64,000 bases of DNA from Salinimicrobium sp963709775 (GTDB lineage Bacteria; Bacteroidota; Bacteroidia; Flavobacteriales; Flavobacteriaceae): NCBI GenBank assembly GCA_963709775.1, contig CAVPXS010000007.1:62001-126000 (forward strand), given 5' to 3'. This document shows positions 35,610 through 43,147 of the stretch, one piece after another. The notes beneath the pieces were generated by a model. It was not told the DNA's origin. It did no database searches and saw nothing but the letters and a program-made list of their open reading frames with translations. Each line of letters begins with the position of its first letter. Position 1 is the first letter of the stretch. The position numbers and the translations under genes are program-made.

Positions 35610-35853
35610 AGTCGCTTCTGTTTCCCTTCACAATTTTAATTGTTAGCAGCACATGATCTGAAGCCTGAAAAGTTTCCCGGACTTCTTCAGTAAGGAATTC
35701 CATCACTTTGTCATACTCTCCATAGATCTGGGTACTTAAAGGATTTTCCATTATGGTCAAGCCCGAGCTTCTTAGTTTTTTGATAAAAGCTTTAATTGGA
35801 GCTTCAAAATCGTCCTGCAGGGGAGTAAGAGCAAGTTCTACTGAAATTTGCAT
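35593..35853 (-). CDS. YkoF/MTH1187-type thiamine-binding protein
   Basis: 86 residues, small alpha/beta ferredoxin-like protein of the Thiamine_BP family. Segments: QISVELALTPLQDDFEAPIKAFIKKL, MENPLSTQIYGEYDKVMEFLTEE and DHVLLTIKIVKGNR. Family members bind thiamine or pyrimidine precursors in the cytosol. The ATG at 35853 gives the conserved N-terminus; the extension to 35877 adds eight unsupported residues. It heads the cluster with pnuC (17-bp overlap). Confidence 0.8.
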   Translation of the reverse strand: MQISVELALTPLQDDFEAPIKAFIKKLRSSGLTIMENPLSTQIYGEYDKVMEFLTEEVRETFQASDHVLLTIKIVKGNRSDYAADF

Positions 35854-35941
35854 ATTTATTAATTTTTGTCTTCTCAAAATTAGGAAGATTAAGGCGTAAA
35901 ACCGGCCTTTTTAAAAACTTTCGCTCCGGCTGAAGAAGAAA

Positions 35942-36649
35942 CTACAGGAAAAAATCCCCTTTTTCGAAGGCAGTACCAATCACCACCATATTTGCTCCCG
36001 CTTCATAAGCGGCTTCAAACTGACTGCGAGTTCTTATTCCGCCTCCCACTATGACCGGGATCTGCACTGCTTCTTTTACTGCAGAAATTATTTCGGAGCC
36101 CACAGGAATTTCGGCTCCGCTTCCGGCTTCAAGGTAAATAAGTTGCTTTCCCGAATATTCACCCGCCAGGGCAGTATCTACTATTAACTGTACATCTTGC
36201 TGCGAAAGTGGGTTTGTTCTACTCGCCCGTTGTACGGCACATTCCTTTCCGCCATCAATAAGCAGATAGGCCGTGGGAATAATTTCCAGGCCGCTCTCAC
36301 GTACAAGAGGCACAGATCTCACCTGCTGTTCAATTAAATAATCGGGATTCCTTCCGGAGAGCAGGCTAAGGAATAGCAGTGCATCGGCTTTGGCTGAAAT
36401 TTGTTGGTGATCCCCGGGAAACAATATTACAGGTAAATCGGTTTCCGCCTTAATAGCTTTAGTACAATTCTCCAGCTCTTCAGGAGTAACCGTGCTCCCG
36501 CCAATAAAAATGTGGGTAGTCAAAAATGGTATTTTCCGAAGGAATTCTTGAGCCTTAAGAGAATCAAATTTTTCAGGATCGATAAGTACTGCCAGCAATC
36601 TCTTATCAGATTTTTCAGCAAAAATGATTTCCTCAAGCACTTTGGGCAT
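35942..36649 (-). CDS. Geranylgeranylglyceryl/heptaprenylglyceryl phosphate synthase
   Basis: 235-residue TIM-barrel prenyltransferase (GGGPS/PcrB superfamily) that attaches a polyprenyl group to sn-glycerol-1-phosphate, the defining first step of archaeal ether lipids. Visible: VLIDPEKFD near the N-terminus, IFIGGSTVTPEELE, LPVILFPGDHQQISAKADALLFLSLLSGRNP, YLEAGSGAEIPV, and VGGGIRTRSQFEAAYEAGANMVVIG in the phosphate-binding loops. Group-II bacterial homologues are known from Flavobacteriia; the physiological lipid product is not established. Overlaps the phosphopantetheinyl transferase gene by one base. Confidence 0.88.
   Translation of the reverse strand: MPKVLEEIIFAEKSDKRLLAVLIDPEKFDSLKAQEFLRKIPFLTTHIFIGGSTVTPEELENCTKAIKAETDLPVILFPGDHQQISAKADALLFLSLLSGRNPDYLIEQQVRSVPLVRESGLEIIPTAYLLIDGGKECAVQRASRTNPLSQQDVQLIVDTALAGEYSGKQLIYLEAGSGAEIPVGSEIISAVKEAVQIPVIVGGGIRTRSQFEAAYEAGANMVVIGTAFEKGDFFL
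36521..36537. repeat. Dispersed palindrome copy inside GGGPS gene
   Basis: CAAAAATGGTATTTTCC, a partial copy (right arm decayed) of the recurring palindrome, in coding sequence. Confidence 0.4.
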
Positions 36650-37284
36650 TAGGATATTTGTCTTAGGGTGTAGACACAGGTGAAGCCTTCAAATTCCAGA
36701 AATTCAAATTCAAACCAGTTCGTCTCCCCATTAAAAGTGATCTTTCCGGTAGTCTTTTGATCCTCGAAATCAAAGTCGGTAATATTGATATGCTGCAAAA
36801 AGCTGACTTTTGGCTGGGCATATAGCTTGTAAACCGCTTCTTTGGCACCCCATACAATGGTGAGCTTCCTCACTAAGGCATCGTTATTTGCGAGGGTCCT
36901 GTATTCCTCTATAGGAGTGAATTTATGGGCGATCAAAAGTATCTTTTCCCGCTGCTTTTCGATATCGATCCCCACCTCCCGGTCACTGAGAATAATTCCG
37001 GAAAAACTAAAGGAGTGAGTAATTGAAATATACCTTCCGTCCTTTAGGTGTGGCTTACCTGCCTCATCGTAGTAAAGATCGCTGTCCTGGTAGCCTTCCT
37101 GCGCAAGAAGATGCCGCACGCTCATAAAACCACGCCGATGAATATCGCTTTTCATGCCGTCCACCCTCTCCCTGCACAACGGAGTGAGTTCCATACCTTT
37201 ACTTAACTCTTCAAAAGGCTCTTCGATCTTCCAAATGAGCACTTTAGTAGCATGATTTATTGTTATTCTTTTGTAAAGGGGCAT
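36649..37284 (-). CDS. 4'-phosphopantetheinyl transferase superfamily protein
   Basis: 211 residues, Sfp-like. Transfers phosphopantetheine from CoA to acyl- or peptidyl-carrier proteins. The paired signatures are VGIDIEKQREKI (with the metal-binding Asp/Glu) near residue 108 and WGAKEAVYKLY near residue 146, as in Sfp/HetI. In Flavobacteriia a member of this family is often found near gldD/gldE; here it is about 9 kb away. Head of a two-gene run with GGGPS (one-base overlap), divergent from ahcY. Confidence 0.88.
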   Translation of the reverse strand: MPLYKRITINHATKVLIWKIEEPFEELSKGMELTPLCRERVDGMKSDIHRRGFMSVRHLLAQEGYQDSDLYYDEAGKPHLKDGRYISITHSFSFSGIILSDREVGIDIEKQREKILLIAHKFTPIEEYRTLANNDALVRKLTIVWGAKEAVYKLYAQPKVSFLQHINITDFDFEDQKTTGKITFNGETNWFEFEFLEFEGFTCVYTLRQIS

Positions 37285-37305
37285 ATATAACTCTTAGATA
37301 TTCTG

Positions 37306-37313
37306 TATTTTTG
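37306..37313 (+). promoter_or_regulatory. -7 promoter element for ahcY
   Basis: TATTTTTG fits TAnnTTTG 33 bp before the ahcY ATG; no clear -33 element. Confidence 0.5.
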
Positions 37314-37346
37314 CATTTCTGAAAATGCTAAATCAAATATAATAAT

Positions 37347-38664
37347 ATGTCAACGAAAACAGTGCCTTACACTAAATATAAAGTGAAAGATATTTCCCTG
37401 GCAGAATGGGGAAGAAAAGAGATCGAACTGGCCGAAGCCGAAATGCCGGGACTTATGTCCCTGCGCGAGGAGTATGGAAAAGAGCAGCCATTAAAGGGTG
37501 CGCGTATTGCCGGTTGTCTTCACATGACCATCCAGACTGCTGTTCTAATTGAAACCCTTGTAGCCCTTGGTGCAGAAGTGACCTGGAGCTCTTGTAATAT
37601 ATTTTCTACCCAGGATCAAGCCGCCGCTGCGATTGCCGCTGCAGGTATTCCGGTTTATGCCTGGAAAGGGATGACTGCTGAAGAATTTGACTGGTGCATC
37701 GAGCAAACCTTATTCTTTGGAGAAGAGCGCAAGCCGCTAAACATGATCCTTGATGACGGAGGAGACCTTACAAATATGGTTCTTGATAATTATCCGGAAC
37801 TTGCTGAAGGGGTCAAAGGACTTTCTGAAGAGACCACCACCGGAGTTCACAGGCTTTATGAGCGCATGAAAAACGGAACGCTTCCTATGCCTGCGATCAA
37901 TGTAAACGACTCGGTTACAAAATCGAAATTCGACAACAAATATGGATGTAGAGAAAGTGCGGTAGATGCAATTCGTCGTGCTACAGATGTTATGCTTGCC
38001 GGGAAAAGAGTTGTTGTTTGTGGATACGGGGACGTAGGTAAAGGTACCGCTGCTTCTTTTAGAGGTGCAGGTTCAATAGTTACAGTTACAGAAATCGACC
38101 CAATTTGTGCTTTACAAGCTGCAATGGACGGGTTTGAAGTGAAAAAACTGGAAACCGTACTTCCAAAAGCCGATATCGTCATCACTACAACCGGAAACAA
38201 AGACATCGTTCGTGCCGAGCACTTTAAGGCGATGAAAGACAAAACTATTGTTGCCAATATTGGACACTTCGATAATGAGATCCAGGTTGCATGGTTGAAT
38301 GATAACTACGGAAATACAAAATCTGAGATCAAGCCACAGGTTGATAAATACACCATCGACGGTAAAGACATTATTCTTCTTGGCTGAAGGTCGTCTTGTG
38401 AACCTTGGATGTGCTACAGGACACCCGAGCTTTGTAATGAGTAACTCCTTCACCAACCAGACTCTGGCGCAAATGGAGCTTTGGAACAACAACGGAGAAT
38501 ACGAAAATAAGGTTTACATGCTTCCGAAGCATTTGGATGAAAAGGTAGCTGCACTACACCTTGAAAAAATTGGAGTGGAATTAACCAATCTTTCTCAAGA
38601 GCAGGCCGAATATATCGGAGTAACTGTCGAAGGACCGTTCAAACCTGAGTATTACAGATATTAG
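37347..38664 (+). CDS. ahcY: Adenosylhomocysteinase, frameshifted
   Basis: Hydrolyses S-adenosylhomocysteine to adenosine and homocysteine, keeping methylation going. ~439 residues when repaired. The N-terminal domain has HMTIQTAVLIETLVALGAEV and CNIFSTQDQAAAAIA; the NAD-binding loop is GYGDVGKGTAASFRG; the C-terminus FKPEYYRY is complete. A one-base insertion at GG 38382-38383 stops the first frame after DGKDIILLG; removing it continues as LLAEGRLVNLGCATGHPSF, the family sequence. The gene is normally single-copy and important, so error is likely. Confidence 0.95.
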
Positions 38665-38687
38665 ATATGAGATGTGAGATGTGAGAT
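38664..38687 (+). repeat. Simple GATATGAGATGTGAGAT repeat
   Basis: Two to three units of GATRTGAGAT directly after the ahcY stop; similar short tracts occur at 52376-52400. Probable low-complexity intergenic repeat. Confidence 0.55.
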
Positions 38688-38718
38688 ATCGGATCTCAGA
38701 TTTTATTAATTAAAAAAG

Positions 38719-38755
38719 GAACCCTTCAAAAATAGCATTTTGAAGGGTTCTTTTT
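38719..38755 (+). terminator. Terminator after ahcY
   Basis: GAACCCTTCAAAA and TTTTGAAGGGTTC form a perfect 13-bp stem with a 6-nt loop, then TTTTTATT. The loop-proximal part is a copy of the dispersed palindrome. Confidence 0.9.
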
Positions 38756-38798
38756 ATTTATGAAGAGCAGCGGGATTATAAAAGAGTAGAAGTGAATT

Positions 38799-38826
38799 AA
38801 AAAAGCCTCCGGAATTTCCGAAGGCT
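38799..38826 (-). terminator. Terminator after DUF3332
   Basis: AGCCTCCGGAA / TTCCGAAGGCT stem; on the minus strand a T-run follows. Lies 24 bp past the DUF3332 stop. Confidence 0.8.
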
Positions 38827-38850
38827 CTAAAATCTACAGTTTATATAATT

Positions 38851-39429
38851 TTACTTTGTACTGGCCAGCATGCATTCTTCATAAAGAGCGATCTTTCCGT
38901 TTAGAACAGCCAGACCTTCTTCTTTTGAAACATCATTTTTGATCCTTACTTCTTCCCCATCTGGCAAATACACTATGTAAAAACCTTCCTCATAAGAAGA
39001 AAGTTTAATTTTTTGCCCATCCTTAACGGCATTCCATGACTTATCTGCAGGATCGAAAACCATTTTTAGTTCTTTTCCTTCTCTTTCTCCCGAAAGTACT
39101 TTGATCTTGATCTCATTTTTAGTGGCGATCATTTCATAATTCACTCCATTCCTTTCGATAAGTTGCTTTTCCACTTCACCGGCATTCATGGCAATAGGAT
39201 TAGAACCTGTCCAGAATTCCACAAGATTAAAGATGAGCACATCTCCCGCATAAAAGAGCGGATAAATTGGAATAATATTCAGCCCCCAGAAAATGGCATT
39301 ATTTACATATTTATTGTCGTCTACACTTTCATTCCAATCCTTAAGATTATTCCAGGCACTAAAAGAACCTAAACAACTCGTTGTTAAAAAAGCCAGGGAT
39401 AACACAGAACATAAAACTAATTTTCTCAT
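38851..39429 (-). CDS. DUF3332 lipoprotein-like protein
   Basis: 192 residues. N-terminus MRKLVLCSVLSLAFLTTSCLG is a lipoprotein signal with a lipobox Cys near residue 19. SFSAWNNLKDWNESVDDNKYVNNAIFWGLNIIPIYPLFYAGDVLIFNLVEFWTGSNP is the DUF3332 family core with a hydrophobic segment; the rest is a beta-rich domain with a Lys/Glu-rich surface. Unknown function. The ATG at 39429 puts the signal peptide at the N-terminus and was preferred over 39456. Single gene with its own terminator. Confidence 0.78.
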   Translation of the reverse strand: MRKLVLCSVLSLAFLTTSCLGSFSAWNNLKDWNESVDDNKYVNNAIFWGLNIIPIYPLFYAGDVLIFNLVEFWTGSNPIAMNAGEVEKQLIERNGVNYEMIATKNEIKIKVLSGEREGKELKMVFDPADKSWNAVKDGQKIKLSSYEEGFYIVYLPDGEEVRIKNDVSKEEGLAVLNGKIALYEECMLASTK

Positions 39430-39547
39430 ATTTAATTTACTTTTAGTTAGATACATAAATCTAATAAAAAGAATTGCTTCAGGCTGCCTTGAATGGCTTT
39501 AACCTAAAATATTTATGATTTAAAAAAGAGAAAAGGAAAAGATCAAC

Positions 39548-39862
39548 TTAGGACATCCACAAATTAATAAGAAAAGCTGCTACCACCAGACATATCATAG
39601 CAACAACAAACCAGAGCCAGAATTGAGACATAGACACGTCGCTATTCCCGGGATCGGGATCCTGTATAAATCCATTATCCCGCAATAGCCCTTCTGCCTG
39701 TTTTACATCATTTTCATGCACCTGCACCCTGGCACCGATAGCGAAATTTGTGTTAGAAGATTCGTCAAGGATCCTGTACCGCAAATTGTTCTGCTCAAAA
39801 ATATTTCTAAGCAGCATTAACTGGCTCTGTTGTGCGGTTTGATAAACGGTAATAAAGGCCAT
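39548..39862 (-). CDS. DUF2007 family membrane protein (first of two)
   Basis: 104 residues. N-terminal DUF2007 'putative signal-transducing' domain (FITVYQTAQQSQLMLLRNIFEQNNLRYRILDE and ARVQVHENDVKQAEGLLRDNGF), followed by one C-terminal membrane segment (FWLWFVVAMICLVVAAFLINLW). A related gene lies 35 bp upstream on the same strand, apparently a tandem duplicate. Function of the family is not known. Confidence 0.8.
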   Translation of the reverse strand: MAFITVYQTAQQSQLMLLRNIFEQNNLRYRILDESSNTNFAIGARVQVHENDVKQAEGLLRDNGFIQDPDPGNSDVSMSQFWLWFVVAMICLVVAAFLINLWMS

Positions 39863-39897
39863 TACAGGTTTTACTTTTTAAGATAGAAAAGAACCTT

Positions 39898-40215
39898 CTA
39901 TTCCACATTCATGAACATGAGGATAACCATAGCTACTATGATGATAATAAACGCAGCCAAAAAGATGAAGATCCATTTCTTCCCCGGCATTCGGCGATGG
40001 ACGGGAGCATGAGCCTGACTTGCAGTGAGAAAACCGGTTTGGTCAAGAAGTTCCCTCGCACGGGATTTGTCCCCGTCGGCAACCTGTATTCTTTTCACCT
40101 CCCCTATCTCATCTGTATCATCCAGGCGGTAATCAATCCCTTCTTCGCTATAGACCCTTTGCAGGACATCAATCTCATTTTTGTCCTTTGTTGAATAAAT
40201 TGTGATATAATCCAT
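39898..40215 (-). CDS. DUF2007 family membrane protein (second of two)
   Basis: 105 residues with the same layout as its neighbour: DUF2007 domain (YITIYSTKDKNEIDVLQRVYSEEGIDYRLDD and RIQVADGDKSRARELLDQTGF) and a C-terminal membrane segment (WIFIFLAAFIIIIVAMVILMF). The basic stretch before the membrane segment (HRRMPGKK) suggests the domain is cytosolic. Paralogue of the downstream gene; a third DUF2007-like protein is in the biotin locus. Confidence 0.8.
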   Translation of the reverse strand: MDYITIYSTKDKNEIDVLQRVYSEEGIDYRLDDTDEIGEVKRIQVADGDKSRARELLDQTGFLTASQAHAPVHRRMPGKKWIFIFLAAFIIIIVAMVILMFMNVE

Positions 40216-40243
40216 CTTCTTAGAGTGTTGGTTACTCTAAAGA

Positions 40244-40278
40244 TAAAAAAAACCCTCCTGAATAAATTCAGAAGGGTT
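40244..40278 (-). terminator. Terminator after rpmA
   Basis: AACCCTcCTGAA / TTCAGaAGGGTT stem with an A/T-run on the outer side; on the minus strand a T-run follows. Ends the rplU-rpmA transcript. Confidence 0.85.
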
Positions 40279-40301
40279 CAATATCTAATAAAGAAACAGT
40301 A

Positions 40302-40562
40302 CTAAGCCTCGAACGGTTCTATAGAAACGTAAGACTTATTGTCTTTCTTTTTAGTAAATTTCACAAGACCATCAACTCTGGCATGTAAAGTATGGTCTTT
40401 TCCTGCGTACACATTCTCACCTGGATTGTGAGCAGTACCTCTTTGTCTAACGATGATGTTCCCTGCAATGGCAGCCTGTCCTCCAAAGATCTTCACACCT
40501 AAGCGTTTCGATTCAGATTCCCTACCGTTCTTGGAACTACCAACTCCTTTTTTGTGAGCCAT
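40302..40562 (-). CDS. rpmA: 50S ribosomal protein L27
   Basis: 86-residue bL27 of the large subunit, near the peptidyl-transferase centre. The N-terminus MAHKKGVGSSKNGRESESKR and GNIIVRQRGTAHNPG are the family signature; it starts directly with MAHKK so no N-terminal propeptide is present. Co-transcribed downstream of rplU (27-bp gap), as in most bacteria. Confidence 0.97.
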   Translation of the reverse strand: MAHKKGVGSSKNGRESESKRLGVKIFGGQAAIAGNIIVRQRGTAHNPGENVYAGKDHTLHARVDGLVKFTKKKDNKSYVSIEPFEA

Positions 40563-40589
40563 TTTATTTTACTTTTTACTGTTCAACGT

Positions 40590-41075
40590 TTAGCTTAAAG
40601 CAGCTATTAATTCGGCTTTTTTCATTGAAGAATAACCTTCAATCCCTTTTTCTTTAGCCATTTCTCTTAGTTCAACAACTGTGTTGTTGTTAAGATCATT
40701 GTTTGAAGCGTCATCTTTAGTGGATTTTGCTTCTTCCTTTTTAGCTGAAGTTGCTTTTTTACCGTTAACAGAAATTCCTTCAATAGAAATTTCGGTTAGT
40801 GCCTGGCGGTGACCATTCTTCACACGGTAACCTTTTCTTCTTTTCTTCTTGAAAACAATTACTTTGTCTCCTTTAAGGTGTCTGGTGATTTTTGCTTCAA
40901 CCAAAGCTCCTTCTATAGCTGGGGCGCCAAGAGTAATGTCATCACCATCACCTGTAAGAAGAATTTTATCGAAAGAAACACTGTCTCCTTCTTCTCCTGC
41001 AAGCCTGTGAACAAATACCTTTTGGTCTTTTGCAACTTTAAATTGCTGCCCTGCTATCTCTACAATTGCGTACAT
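40590..41075 (-). CDS. rplU: 50S ribosomal protein L21 with C-terminal extension
   Basis: 161 residues; the first ~105 (MYAIVEIAGQQFKVAKDQKV, VEAKITRHLKGDKVIVFKKK, GYRVKNGHRQALTEISI) are canonical bL21. The remaining ~55 residues, a Lys/Asp/Asn-rich linker followed by VVELREMAKEKGIEGYSSMKKAELIAAL, resemble the Rho N-terminal/SAP-like helical domain. Extended L21 proteins occur in Bacteroidota. Transcribed with rpmA from a consensus promoter at 41129-41159, with a hairpin in the leader. Confidence 0.95.
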   Translation of the reverse strand: MYAIVEIAGQQFKVAKDQKVFVHRLAGEEGDSVSFDKILLTGDGDDITLGAPAIEGALVEAKITRHLKGDKVIVFKKKRRKGYRVKNGHRQALTEISIEGISVNGKKATSAKKEEAKSTKDDASNNDLNNNTVVELREMAKEKGIEGYSSMKKAELIAALS

Positions 41076-41102
41076 AGCGTCTTAATTAAGGGTTTACGTT
41101 CT

Positions 41103-41124
41103 CGCCCTGAGATTTTTCAAGGCG
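41103..41124 (-). promoter_or_regulatory. rplU leader hairpin
   Basis: On the minus strand CGCCTTGA and TCAGGGCG (7 of 8 paired) form a hairpin at the start of the rplU-rpmA mRNA. Ribosomal-protein operons often autoregulate through such leaders; for this one it is inference. Confidence 0.4.
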
Positions 41125-41128
41125 GGTG

Positions 41129-41159
41129 CAAATATACTCCTAATTAATTAATTTGCAAA
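41129..41159 (-). promoter_or_regulatory. rplU-rpmA promoter
   Basis: On the minus strand TTTG, 19-bp spacer, TATATTTG: an exact match to the Bacteroidota TTTG-N19-TAnnTTTG promoter. The predicted start is ~50 bp upstream of the rplU ATG. Confidence 0.85.
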
Positions 41160-41166
41160 GGCTTTA

Positions 41167-41634
41167 TCAATAGGTATGTTTTTTTCCTTCGGAAGTATTC
41201 CAGGAAGGTTTGTAAAGTTGCATAATAGCCAAAGTAACCACCAGGGAAGTTGCAAACCCCATAAGGGCAACGGTGAAAACAAGCATTCCAATATTAACAA
41301 ACCAATCTGTTTCCCACATGGTAATCAATTCTTCCGAAAACCGTGGATTAAGTTCACTTGTATAAACCGCAAAAAATGCGGTGAAAATAACAGTGGCTAT
41401 AAAGCCGGTGGTTAGACCAGCCATAAATCCTTTTTGATATTTGAATTTTCCGGCCTTTTTATCTCTGTATTTTTTTATGGCTAAAAATATTCCTACTCCG
41501 GCAGTAATGACCATGTTGAAGACGCTGTAAACAGGATTCCTGTGCAGGTCAAATAGGGACAACAACAAGAAGTAGACGATTAATGCCACGGCTATAAAAA
41601 TCCCATAGAGTAATGGAACAGATGATCTTTTCAT
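41167..41634 (-). CDS. DUF4199 membrane protein
   Basis: 155 residues with four membrane segments: SVPLLYGIFIAVALIVYFLLLSLF, VFNMVITAGVGIFLAIKKY, TGFIATVIFTAFFAVYTSEL and FVNIGMLVFTVALMGFATSLVVTLAIMQLY, joined by the family pattern KKAGKFKYQKGFMAGL. DUF4199 is a Bacteroidota family with no assigned role. It ends just upstream of the rplU promoter and is transcribed alone. Confidence 0.8.
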   Translation of the reverse strand: MKRSSVPLLYGIFIAVALIVYFLLLSLFDLHRNPVYSVFNMVITAGVGIFLAIKKYRDKKAGKFKYQKGFMAGLTTGFIATVIFTAFFAVYTSELNPRFSEELITMWETDWFVNIGMLVFTVALMGFATSLVVTLAIMQLYKPSWNTSEGKKHTY

Positions 41635-41810
41635 GTAGTTGTTTTTTATGATTGTTTATAAATTTCCAAAAAATAAGAGGAAATATGCCTTAATAGCTTG
41701 TTAATTTAGAATTTCAAACAAATCTCAGAAGAATTAAATTCTAAAAACTTTGTAACAAAACAGCGCTTAGCACTACTTATCAATCGTATTTAATAATAAA
41801 CCTTTATATA

Positions 41811-43145
41811 ATGATCAACAAACTTAAATTAGCTGCCTTTGGCTTATTCCTGGGATTAACAGGAACGGCACAGGAAGTTGAATTTGTCGAGTACACGCTC
41901 GATAATGGTCTTGATGTAATACTTCATCAGGATAATTCTGCACCCGTGGTAACTACCGCCGTTATGTACGATGTAGGAGGAAAAGACAGAATCAACAACA
42001 AAACAGGATTTGCCCATTTCTTTGAACACCTTCTTTTTGAAGGCACAGAAAACATTGGCCAGGGAGAATGGTTTAAAATGGTATCTTCAAATGGAGGATC
42101 AAACAACGCCAACACTTCCAATGACCGCACTTACTACTACGAGATCTTCCCGTCAAACAATCTTGAACTGGGATTATGGATGGAATCCGAAAGAATGATG
42201 CATCCTGTAATCAAACAATCTGGAGTTGACACTCAGAATGAGGTTGTAAAAGAGGAAAAAAGGATGCGCTACGATAATGCACCTTACGGAAATCTTATCA
42301 ACGAGATCTCTTCCAAGCTTTTTGAAAAGCACCCATACAAGGATCCAAACGTAGGCTACATGGAGGATCTTGATGCTGCTACTCTTGAAGAATTTAAGCA
42401 ATTTTTCGAAATCTATTATAAACCAAATAACGCCACTTTGGTTGTGGCAGGTGACATTGATGTTTCTGAAACTAAAAAAATGATCCAGGATTATTTTGGC
42501 CCTATTCCTGCCGGAGAAGAAGTCACCAGAAACTTCCCTCAAGAAGAGCCTATTACTGAAACCATTGAGGCTACAGCATACGATTCAAACATTCAAATCC
42601 CTGCCATCCTGCTTGGTTACAGAACTCCCGGTATGACCGAGAGAGACGCTTATGTACTTGACATGGTATCGTCTGTGCTTTCTGACGGAAAATCTTCCCG
42701 ATTATACAAGAAACTGGTTGATGAGCAAAAGCAGGCCCTGGAGGTAGCGGCAGTTAATCTTGCTCAAAAAGATTATGGACAGTATGTCGTTTTCGCTCTT
42801 CCAATGGCAGAAACTCCTTTGGATACTCTGGTTTCTGAAATCGATGAGGAGATCACTAAACTTCAGACTGAATTAATCAGCCAGAGAGAATATGAGAAAC
42901 TTCAGAATAAGTTCGAGAACAGATTTGTTAACTCAAACAGCAGTGTTGCAGGTATTGCCGGCTCTTTAGCCACTTACCAGATGCTTTATGGAAATACAGA
43001 CCTTATTAACGAAGAGATCGACATCTACCGATCTATTACAAGAGAGGAAATAAGAGATGTTGCTAAAAAATATCTCAATCCAAATCAGCGTGTAGAACTA
43101 GAATACCTTCCGAAGAAAGAATCTGAAAAACAAAATGAAAATTAA
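41811..43145 (+). CDS. M16 zinc peptidase, catalytic subunit
   Basis: 444 residues, pitrilysin/insulinase family. Signal peptide MINKLKLAAFGLFLGLTGTAQ. The inverted zinc motif HFFEH is at residues 69-73 (in GFAHFFEHLLFEGTEN), with the third ligand Glu in NEVVKEEKRM near residue 145, so this is the catalytic member. Periplasmic by signal. Followed 2 bp later by a second M16 protein lacking the zinc motif, the usual two-subunit arrangement that degrades peptides in a closed chamber. Confidence 0.93.
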   Translation: MINKLKLAAFGLFLGLTGTAQEVEFVEYTLDNGLDVILHQDNSAPVVTTAVMYDVGGKDRINNKTGFAHFFEHLLFEGTENIGQGEWFKMVSSNGGSNNANTSNDRTYYYEIFPSNNLELGLWMESERMMHPVIKQSGVDTQNEVVKEEKRMRYDNAPYGNLINEISSKLFEKHPYKDPNVGYMEDLDAATLEEFKQFFEIYYKPNNATLVVAGDIDVSETKKMIQDYFGPIPAGEEVTRNFPQEEPITETIEATAYDSNIQIPAILLGYRTPGMTERDAYVLDMVSSVLSDGKSSRLYKKLVDEQKQALEVAAVNLAQKDYGQYVVFALPMAETPLDTLVSEIDEEITKLQTELISQREYEKLQNKFENRFVNSNSSVAGIAGSLATYQMLYGNTDLINEEIDIYRSITREEIRDVAKKYLNPNQRVELEYLPKKESEKQNEN

Positions 43146-43147
43146 GA

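Noticed and set aside
37285..37346. SAH or SAM riboswitch before ahcY
   Set aside because: The leader is only ~30 nt and shows no fitting structure.
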